NCBI GenBank assembly: GCA_902626435.1
Contig: CACOFO010000001.1
Span: 1 to 64,000, forward strand
DNA from: an uncultured Prochlorococcus sp.
Lineage (GTDB): Bacteria > Cyanobacteriota > Cyanobacteriia > PCC-6307 > Cyanobiaceae
Length of the DNA stretch: 64,000 nucleotides
Direction of reading: 5' to 3'
Part shown: positions 57,611 through 64,000 of the stretch, in pieces
How the letters are laid out: each line of letters begins with the position of its first letter
How positions within the stretch are numbered: position 1 is the first letter of the stretch
Translations under genes and position numbers: made by a program
The notes under the pieces: generated by a model
Databases searched by the model: none
What the model was told of the DNA's origin: nothing
What the model saw: the letters and a program-made list of their open reading frames with translations, nothing else

Positions 57611-58912
57611 ATGAAATCGTTTGATTCAGAAACTCTTAATCAAAATTGGCATCCAAATATTTGGCCCCCTTTTACTCAAATCACTACCAGCAAACCTCAA
57701 ATAGAAGTAACTCATGGTAAGGATGCGCTTATATTTACTAAAGATCCAAAAAAAGAACTAATAGACGCTATCAGTAGTTGGTGGGTCACTCTTCATGGCC
57801 ATAGTAACGCTTACATTGCTGATGCCATTTTCAATCAAGCAAAAACCCTTGAGCAAGTTATCTTTGCTGATTTTTTACATCCTCAGGCACAAAAATTGGC
57901 AGAAAGGCTTAGTAAAGTAACAAAACTAGAACGATTATTCTTTTCTGATAATGGTTCTACTGCAGTGGAGGTAGCTTTAAAAATCGCCTTCCAATCATGG
58001 CAAAATAGAGGAGAGAAAAGATCTCAAATAGTGGCTTTTGATGGCGCTTATCATGGAGATACATTTGGAGCAATGGCCTTAGGTGAAAGAAATATTTTTA
58101 ATGAGAGTTTTGATAATCTTATGTTCCCAGTTAGGAGAGTCCCATGGCCTTCAACTTGGATGAATGATGAAAAAGTAGAAAGCAAAGAAAATGAGGCAAT
58201 CCAAAAATTAGAAACTCTTCTTAAAACCCCAACAGTAGCAGTTATTCTGGAGCCACTTGTTCAAGGAGCAGGAGGAATGAATATGGTTAGGCCTCAGTTT
58301 ATTAAAAAAGTTTCAGAAACTATAAAAAATAATAATTCTTTGTTAATTGCCGATGAAGTATTGACTGGTTTTGGAAGATGTGGAACCCTTTTTGCATTTC
58401 AAAAAGCAAAAATAATTCCTGATTTAATAAGTATTTCAAAAGGCTTAACTGGTGGATTTTTGCCGATGGGAATAACTTTATGTAAAGAAAAAATTTTTCA
58501 GTCTTTTATTGATGATTCCCCAAGAAAAACTTTTTGGCATGGCCATAGTTTTACTGCTAATCCTTTGGGTTGTGCTGCGGCGAACGCTAGCCTTGATTTA
58601 TTAGAAAAAGAACCCAACAAATACCTTTCACTTGAAGAAAAACATTTATTTCATTTAACTAAATTTAAAAAATTACCCTATGTAAAAAAGATTAGAGTAT
58701 CTGGCACTATTGCTGCCTTCGATTTAGAAATTGGAAATAAAAAAGGGTATTTTAATAATATTGGAAAAGAAATAAAGAGTCTAGCAATGGCCCAAGGTTT
58801 ATTTATTAGGCCCCTCGGGAATGTTATTTATCTTTTGCCACCTCTTTGTATAACTGATGCTCAATTAGAAAAAAGTTACTGGATAATAAAGCGCATCTTA
58901 GATAATCTGTAG
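57611..58912 (+). CDS. bioA: Adenosylmethionine-8-amino-7-oxononanoate aminotransferase
   Basis: A 433-residue class III aminotransferase. PLP-binding Lys277 in ISISKGLTGGFLP; DEVLTGFGRCG contains the PLP Asp. The N-terminal segment NWHPNIWPPFTQ and SWWVTLHGHSN are typical. It ends the biotin operon; bioB, which would complete the pathway, is not in the window. Confidence 0.97.
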   Translation: MKSFDSETLNQNWHPNIWPPFTQITTSKPQIEVTHGKDALIFTKDPKKELIDAISSWWVTLHGHSNAYIADAIFNQAKTLEQVIFADFLHPQAQKLAERLSKVTKLERLFFSDNGSTAVEVALKIAFQSWQNRGEKRSQIVAFDGAYHGDTFGAMALGERNIFNESFDNLMFPVRRVPWPSTWMNDEKVESKENEAIQKLETLLKTPTVAVILEPLVQGAGGMNMVRPQFIKKVSETIKNNNSLLIADEVLTGFGRCGTLFAFQKAKIIPDLISISKGLTGGFLPMGITLCKEKIFQSFIDDSPRKTFWHGHSFTANPLGCAAANASLDLLEKEPNKYLSLEEKHLFHLTKFKKLPYVKKIRVSGTIAAFDLEIGNKKGYFNNIGKEIKSLAMAQGLFIRPLGNVIYLLPPLCITDAQLEKSYWIIKRILDNL

Positions 58913-58919
58913 ATAAAAT

Positions 58920-59177
58920 TTAAGGTCCTTGCAGAATTGCATTTTCCACATCTTCTCTATTTATACAATAGGAAAATAGTCTTTTAGTTTCTTGTCCTTC
59001 TCTTTCCCAGATAACACTTAAATCTTCTTGTTCAAAAAAAATAGTTGCATTCCAACTAGAAAGTAATAGATACCATTTAGATGGATTATTTATATCTTTC
59101 ACAGCACCTAAATCAGTTAGCCACAATTCCAATGATTTAAGTGAATGTTGGTTAATAGGTTTTTTAGAGAAATTCAC
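58920..59177 (-). CDS. DUF3143 family protein
   Basis: An 85-residue cyanobacterial/plastid protein. Identified by the pattern LKSLELWLTDLGA...NPSKWYLLLSSWNATIFFEQEDLSVIW, which corresponds to the DUF3143 fold, a small beta-rich unit. No function is known. It is 16 bases after the J-domain gene on the same strand, a neighbourhood pattern often seen in cyanobacteria. Confidence 0.82.
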   Translation of the reverse strand: MNFSKKPINQHSLKSLELWLTDLGAVKDINNPSKWYLLLSSWNATIFFEQEDLSVIWEREGQETKRLFSYCINREDVENAILQGP

Positions 59178-59193
59178 AAACTTTTTTAAATAA

Positions 59194-59634
59194 TCATTTT
59201 ATTAGCCAGATGGGAATTGTATCTAATTCTTTACCAGTAAAAGAAGCAATAAAAACTGAACAAATTAAACTAATAGAAATGATAATAATCAAAAGAAATA
59301 ACGAAAACAATTCACCGTTTGAAAAAGGTCTTCTATTCCCTACTAAATTTTGATTATTAGAATCAATTATTAAATTATTAAAAATATTAGTATTATTTTT
59401 ACTTATAGATTTTTCCTTTAGTTTGTCATCGTATATTTTTCTCAAATTACTATTATTTAAATTTTCATAAGCTTCTAAAACTTCTTGGAATTTACTTTTA
59501 GCATCGTCGATTTCTAAAGAAGTTGTATCAGGATGCAGCTCAATAGAAAGTTTACAAAATGCCTTCCTTAATTCATGATTTGAGGCATTTTCATTTACAC
59601 CTAAAATTTTGTAATAGGAAATTTCCTCTTTCAA
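59194..59634 (-). CDS. Membrane-anchored J-domain protein
   Basis: A 146-residue protein. A J-domain at residues 5-69 (YYKILGVNENAS..., with the invariant His-Pro-Asp at 34-36), then a polar linker, then one membrane helix at about 111-130. It would recruit an Hsp70 to a membrane. It lacks the Gly/Phe and zinc domains of DnaJ, so it is a type III J protein. Confidence 0.92.
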   Translation of the reverse strand: MKEEISYYKILGVNENASNHELRKAFCKLSIELHPDTTSLEIDDAKSKFQEVLEAYENLNNSNLRKIYDDKLKEKSISKNNTNIFNNLIIDSNNQNLVGNRRPFSNGELFSLFLLIIIISISLICSVFIASFTGKELDTIPIWLIK

Positions 59635-59723
59635 AATAATGTTTTATTAATATTGTAATTCTAATAAATTTTTAATAAATAAAATGTATTCAATGAATAG
59701 TAAAAATTAATATTCATAACGAA

Positions 59724-60437
59724 ATGAAAAGACAAAACATTCCAAAGGAAATTTCTTCATTAATAACTGAAGAAGAAATAATTATATTTCAAGAATTACA
59801 AATTAAAATTGAAGAATTAAATAATAAAACCAATCTAACTAGATTAATTAATGGGGACGATTATTGGATATCTCAAGTATTTGACAGTATTTGGCCATTT
59901 AAAACTTTCCCAAATATTAATTTCGATAATAAAAAATTTTTAGATATTGGATCTGGCTGTGGCTTCCCTGGTTTAGCTTATGCCATAACTCATCCTACTT
60001 CAGAAATTTTCCTGATTGATTCTTCAAAAAAGAAAACAGAAGCACTAAAAATTTTAGTTAATGAGATCAATTTCAAAAACAGTATTCATATAATAAATGA
60101 TCGTATTGAAAACTTAGCCCATCAATCATCAATGAGAAATAGCTTCGATATAGCCACCACTCGAGCGGTGAGTAATCCATCCACAGTTTCAGAATATATA
60201 CTTCCAATGCTAAAAAAAGAAGGTTTAGGAGTTTTGTACTGTGGCAAATGGACTGATGAAGACAGTAAAAATCTGGACAAAACTTTAGATACGTTAGAAG
60301 GAAAATTCAAAGAAAAAAAGAAGATTTTGTTACCAAGAAGTAAAGGCACCCGAAATATTGTTATTGTTCAACCAATAAATTTTTGCCCTGAAATTTACCC
60401 AAGAAAAGTTGGCAAACCTGAGAAAAATCCATTATGA
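59724..60437 (+). CDS. rsmG: 16S rRNA 7-methylguanosine methyltransferase RsmG
   Basis: A 237-residue protein. The SAM-binding motif F-L-D-I-G-S-G-C-G-F-P-G-L and the catalytic-area motif A-T-T-R-A-V-S-N are typical of RsmG/GidB (m7G527 in E. coli numbering). It converges with the aldo/keto reductase gene, two bases apart. Confidence 0.95.
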   Translation: MKRQNIPKEISSLITEEEIIIFQELQIKIEELNNKTNLTRLINGDDYWISQVFDSIWPFKTFPNINFDNKKFLDIGSGCGFPGLAYAITHPTSEIFLIDSSKKKTEALKILVNEINFKNSIHIINDRIENLAHQSSMRNSFDIATTRAVSNPSTVSEYILPMLKKEGLGVLYCGKWTDEDSKNLDKTLDTLEGKFKEKKKILLPRSKGTRNIVIVQPINFCPEIYPRKVGKPEKNPL

Positions 60438-60439
60438 AA

Positions 60440-61633
60440 TTATTTTTTTGATAATCTTTGAGCAACCTTATCTCCAAATTTTTCTTTTAACATTCTCAAT
60501 TTATTTATAACTTTTTTTGGATTTATATGACCTTCTAAAACTTTCATTAATTGTCCTTCAGAAACTTCCACATCAAGTGAATTAGAGTTACATCCAGGGA
60601 ACCAATGACTTCCATTACCAAGTAATTGATATCTAGATCTTGCAAATCCTTCCATATCCAACCAGTCTATTAAATTTGAAAGCCAAAGCAGAACTGGAAT
60701 ATTAATATTTCCTGGCGTATTTTCCCAATTAGGAAGATTCCTATTCCAATTTTTGTACCACTCTAAACCTAAAGCATTAATTGATTCCTGCCTTAATATG
60801 TTTATTATCTTTGGAACATATTTCTCAGATTCTGATAACAAAGAAACCGCCTCTAAATGCAGATCAAAATCTGACTCTTTAGCAATACCCACACTCAGAG
60901 TATGAACGTTTTGATTTCTTAAGCAAAAAAGATCATTAAAAACTATAGGGTGAAGGGGAGTGCAAAGTTCCAACATTTTAGTTGAGGGAGAATGTAGATG
61001 TCCCCCTTTATCAGTGGGACTTATTATGAAAACCCCAAGATCAAACTTATTTGCTAAATTTATAACCTTTGTATTTTCTTGATTTATGAAATACCAGTGC
61101 AAATTTACGTAATCAAATAGGTTTGTTGATATGGCCTTCTCAATAAGTGAAGATTTTCCATGGGTAGAAAATCCAATTGATCCAATTAAATTTTCTTTTT
61201 GCATCTTCCTTAAAATTTCAATGCAACCTCCATTTCTAATAGTCTGATGTAAATGTTCATCTGTATTAATGCCATGTATCGCTAGCAAATCAATTCTTTT
61301 AACTTTTAATTTATCAATACTTGTTAGAACATCTTTCTTGAAAATTTCGGGATCACTATTTGGAGGAATCTTGGTTTGAATAATATTTGGGATTTTTTCA
61401 ATTTTTTTAAAACCCATCCCTAATTGCACCTCAGAAGTTCCATAGTACTTAGCAGTTTCTACATGGCTTAAGCCAAATTTATTAGCCAGATTTAATATAT
61501 TTTCAACTTTATTTTGTTCTTCATATGAAATCTCAGAAAAATCTAATTGATCCCAACTTTTTTGAAATCTCATGCCTCCCAAAGATAAGATAGGAATCTT
61601 TAGATTGGTTCGACCAAATCTTCGATATTGCAT
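60440..61633 (-). CDS. Aldo/keto reductase family protein
   Basis: A 397-residue protein. N-terminal MQYRRFGRTNLKIPILSLGGMRF and the catalytic Tyr (TAKYYGTSEVQLG) show the AKR barrel. After about residue 270 it has an added C-terminal helical region containing NWNRNLPNWENTPGN, longer than simple AKRs. No Cys-rich Fe-S motif is visible, though such fusions exist in this family. Followed by a ferredoxin gene ten bases upstream in the same operon, suggesting electron transfer to or from it. Confidence 0.9.
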   Translation of the reverse strand: MQYRRFGRTNLKIPILSLGGMRFQKSWDQLDFSEISYEEQNKVENILNLANKFGLSHVETAKYYGTSEVQLGMGFKKIEKIPNIIQTKIPPNSDPEIFKKDVLTSIDKLKVKRIDLLAIHGINTDEHLHQTIRNGGCIEILRKMQKENLIGSIGFSTHGKSSLIEKAISTNLFDYVNLHWYFINQENTKVINLANKFDLGVFIISPTDKGGHLHSPSTKMLELCTPLHPIVFNDLFCLRNQNVHTLSVGIAKESDFDLHLEAVSLLSESEKYVPKIINILRQESINALGLEWYKNWNRNLPNWENTPGNINIPVLLWLSNLIDWLDMEGFARSRYQLLGNGSHWFPGCNSNSLDVEVSEGQLMKVLEGHINPKKVINKLRMLKEKFGDKVAQRLSKK

Positions 61634-61643
61634 CTCTTTGAAA

Positions 61644-62003
61644 TTAATGCTTGTTCATCCTTGGTGGTTTTCCATGTGATTGAAACATATCCCTATCTAA
61701 ACTATTTTCTAAATCATCCAATTCTTCAAATTTGACCCAGTGAATGCAATCAACAGGGCATGTATCTATTGCTTCTTGCATAATATCTAAACTATCCCCA
61801 TCTTGTCTAATAGCTCTGCTTCTGCCATGGAATTCGTCAACTATGAAAGTGTTTGAAGCAACATGCACACAATATTGGCAGCCTATACATTTGGCCTCAT
61901 CAACCCATATAGCTTTCTCAGCTAACTGACCACCTAATACAGGCTCCCAGCCTGTAATCTCAATGTTATCTCCAAAATTATCTAATGGACCGTCAAAATC
62001 CAT
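61644..62003 (-). CDS. Ferredoxin, single [4Fe-4S] type
   Basis: A 119-residue protein with C39-x2-C42-x2-C45 and C82-P, making one [4Fe-4S] site, plus C86 nearby. N- and C-terminal extensions of about 30 residues are typical of cyanobacterial ferredoxins of the kind that sit with Ycf35/DUF2997. It is between the aldo/keto reductase and ycf35, on the same strand. Confidence 0.92.
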   Translation of the reverse strand: MDFDGPLDNFGDNIEITGWEPVLGGQLAEKAIWVDEAKCIGCQYCVHVASNTFIVDEFHGRSRAIRQDGDSLDIMQEAIDTCPVDCIHWVKFEELDDLENSLDRDMFQSHGKPPRMNKH

Positions 62004-62012
62004 ATTTTGATG

Positions 62013-62405
62013 TTAGTTATCCCACTTGGTTAAAACCAATTCAATGGAACCGTCATTTTTGTTTTTTTGTTCCACAATTTGATAACCATCTTCTTTGGTT
62101 TTAGAAATAATTGTTTGGTAAGCATACATTTGTGTGACTTTAGAAATGAATCTTTCTACTGGCAGTTCAAATTTCCAAAGATCGAGATCAGTAACTAATT
62201 CATATGCATTTGAATTGTTATCCCATTTAAATCCAACTTTAGTATCACCAGGTAAATTCATACTTATATCAACAGCTGTAAACTGCCCCCTGTAACCTTT
62301 AACAAACTTTTCTTCTTGATTTATGTTATAACCTAGGCTATCAAGGGCCAAAATTAATGGTTCTGCTTCTTTGAGCTGAGTTTTAATAGTACTAAAATGT
62401 GACAT
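62013..62405 (-). CDS. ycf35: Ycf35 / DUF1257 family protein
   Basis: A 130-residue protein of the Ycf35 family, found in algal plastids and cyanobacteria. MSHFSTIKTQLKEAEPLILALDSLGY at the start and a beta-rich middle are standard. Role not settled. Its start overlaps the end of the DUF2997 gene by 14 bases, a conserved pairing. Confidence 0.92.
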   Translation of the reverse strand: MSHFSTIKTQLKEAEPLILALDSLGYNINQEEKFVKGYRGQFTAVDISMNLPGDTKVGFKWDNNSNAYELVTDLDLWKFELPVERFISKVTQMYAYQTIISKTKEDGYQIVEQKNKNDGSIELVLTKWDN

Positions 62406-62607
62406 TAGATTCGTTGTTGAGTTGTTTTAAGTTTTCATTTTGCTTAGAGACGAAAGCACCAGATGTTTGCTTCTTTACTGTCACTTTACCAAGAGCTTCT
62501 TCAAGATTTTTTGTAGCTTCATTGCATGAATTCCCAGTGAATCCTTCAACTGTTTCTTCAACTTTTCCGTCTTGATGAATTTTGAATCTTAATGTTCTTT
62601 GAGGCAT
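62392..62607 (-). CDS. DUF2997 family protein
   Basis: A 71-residue protein when the start is placed at the MPQRTLRFKI ATG (62607); a start three codons earlier (62616) is also open. DUF2997 proteins have an N-terminal FKIHQDGKVEETVEGFTG strand-turn-strand, followed by a helix. It always seems to sit beside ycf35 in cyanobacteria (family knowledge), so the two likely act together. Confidence 0.86.
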   Translation of the reverse strand: MPQRTLRFKIHQDGKVEETVEGFTGNSCNEATKNLEEALGKVTVKKQTSGAFVSKQNENLKQLNNESNVTF

Positions 62608-62753
62608 TAAATTCAAGTACTAAGTACTTTTACTTTACATAGAATAACGAAAAAATTTTTTTTTAGTTGGTACAAGTTAATTTATTACAACTTTTATATT
62701 GAATAGTTGATAAATTAATTTTTTAAGTAGCGTTCTGTTAAAAAAAAAGATAT

Positions 62754-63521
62754 TTAGTTATAAAAACCTTGCATCCCCATTGAATCCAAGGCAGTTTTTG
62801 CTTCTTCCATAACAGATGGTTCTTTATCGAAAAGAGCTATCTTGGTACATTCGTCAACGAAACTTTCTTGAAATGTATTGTTCAATTTTTCATACAACCT
62901 ACACAATGACCAAATGCAATTACTTCTTACAACTGATTCGTTATCTATCTTTAAACTTATTAAAAGCTGTTCTGCTGCTAATTGAGCATTTTCCAAAGAA
63001 ACATTTCCAATTTCAGCTAAAGAACTAGATGACCATAACCTGACCGCGGCTACATCATTCTTTAAAGCACTTATTAACGGATTTAGTACAATTTGATCAT
63101 CATAATTAGCTAAGCTCCATGCAGTCGCCCTTCTAACATAAGCATTATCATCAGTCTCCAAAAGACTTACAAGTTTCTTAACTGCGCTAGGACATGGATT
63201 TCGACCTAAAGCGTATACCGCACTCATTCTCTCAACAGGACAAGGTTGGTCGAGTAATGGTAACAAAAGGGGAAAAGATCTTTTATCTCTATATTCACAA
63301 AATATTCTTAAACCCTGTATTCTTTCTTCTCTGCTACCTGCAAGCATTTTTAAAGCTTCATTACACTCTTGAGCTATGTTTAAACCTTTTGAAAATGCAT
63401 CTTCATCAATCTGCTCTAAAGGATCTATTTCAATCTCTAGAGCCAGTTCTCTGGCCAAAATATCTGGATCAACTGCAATTTCAGCTAGGCTTTCTTTTTT
63501 AGGATCATTATTTTTTGTCAT
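62754..63521 (-). CDS. HEAT-repeat protein
   Basis: A 255-residue protein of about five HEAT (PBS-lyase-like) repeats, visible as A-x2-A-L-G-R-N-P, A-T-A-W-S-L-A-N-Y and S-S-S-L-A-E-I-G at about 30-residue spacing. In cyanobacteria such proteins include phycobilin lyases and NblB-like factors; Prochlorococcus lacks phycobilisomes, so the role may be protein binding. The N-terminal 40 residues are acidic. Downstream are DUF2997, ycf35 and ferredoxin genes. Confidence 0.85.
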   Translation of the reverse strand: MTKNNDPKKESLAEIAVDPDILARELALEIEIDPLEQIDEDAFSKGLNIAQECNEALKMLAGSREERIQGLRIFCEYRDKRSFPLLLPLLDQPCPVERMSAVYALGRNPCPSAVKKLVSLLETDDNAYVRRATAWSLANYDDQIVLNPLISALKNDVAAVRLWSSSSLAEIGNVSLENAQLAAEQLLISLKIDNESVVRSNCIWSLCRLYEKLNNTFQESFVDECTKIALFDKEPSVMEEAKTALDSMGMQGFYN

Positions 63522-63539
63522 TTAAAAAAACTAAAAATA

Positions 63540-63665
63540 TTAATTCATGGGTGCAGGCGACATCATATCTCCTGGCAACCAAATTCTCGCACTAACTGCA
63601 AAGAAGGCAATACCAAAAAGTGCGACTATAGCGAAAGGTAAAATTTTTGTCTTAATAAAACCCAA
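63540..63665 (-). CDS. Small one-span membrane protein without ATG start
   Basis: A 41-residue frame from TTG at 63665: MGFIKTKILPFAIVALFGIAFF..., a helix at about 8-26, then RIWLPGDMMSPAPMN. The coding quality is high, yet the open frame back to the previous in-frame stop has no ATG or GTG, so initiation is TTG or a rare ATT about seven to eight codons earlier. It lies between rlmN and the HEAT gene on the same strand. The LPGDMMSPAP end looks conserved, but I cannot name the family. Confidence 0.62.
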   Translation of the reverse strand: MGFIKTKILPFAIVALFGIAFFAVSARIWLPGDMMSPAPMN

Positions 63666-63734
63666 AGATTCAAAATTGATTAAATCAATAATAACCTGTT
63701 ACATATACTTTAAAAAAATTTTCTTTAGATAATA

Positions 63735-64000
<266 letters not shown>

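Overview
The window looks like a chromosomal segment of a high-light-adapted Prochlorococcus (marine picocyanobacterium). The evidence is the very low GC content, three high-light-inducible (HLIP) genes, cyanobacterial families (Ycf35, Ycf65/PSRP-3, DUF1818, DUF2811, DUF2997, DUF3143, DUF3326), a split cyanobacterial ATP synthase locus and a five-gene biotin cluster. I saw no tRNA, rRNA, transposase, integrase or CRISPR array.

Bases 1 to about 15,700 are an accessory region of very small genes, most encoding 30-70 residue proteins with one membrane span, separated by long AT-rich gaps. It holds an LptF/YjgP-type permease, a DoxX-like protein, an NTF2-like protein, three hli genes, chains of tiny genes with ATGA or TAATG overlaps, a 30-bp tandem-repeat gene, two broken genes and several candidate small RNAs. 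Three small-protein families occur more than once: an 'MTNL' membrane protein (three copies), a protein ending in a CP12-like CxxxPxxxxC motif (two copies) and an 'MEKS' protein (two copies). The block at 14.5-15.65 kb stands out because five consecutive tiny genes, arranged divergently, each have a perfect AGGAGG ribosome-binding site.

From 15.75 kb to the end the gene content is conserved. It runs: cupin, PhoH/PIN ATPase, LOG-family and EVE genes; rpoZ; an Hsp70-like gene; pyrR, gpmI and secG; groS-groL; atpD-atpC; psrp-3; pepP; a membrane CBS protein, GTPase, nadD and nadE cluster; DUF3326; a decayed ferredoxin gene; the main ATP synthase operon (atpI-B-E-b'-F-H-A-gamma); ftsW; ccdA and ccs1 for cytochrome c maturation; queF; glnB; tlyA; purB; fumC; a Ski2-like helicase; bioF-bioK-bioC-bioD-bioA; a J-domain protein; rsmG; an aldo/keto reductase, ferredoxin, Ycf35 and DUF2997 cluster; a HEAT-repeat protein; and the 3' end of rlmN at the right edge.

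The best leads are the duplicated AGGAGG-led small-protein cassette with its inverted leader and embedded terminator, the ferredoxin gene that has lost two cluster cysteines and its frame, the interrupted gene at 9.7-10.0 kb, and an inverted pair of TTTTCCACA (DnaA-box-like) sites in a gene-free gap near 19.7 kb.
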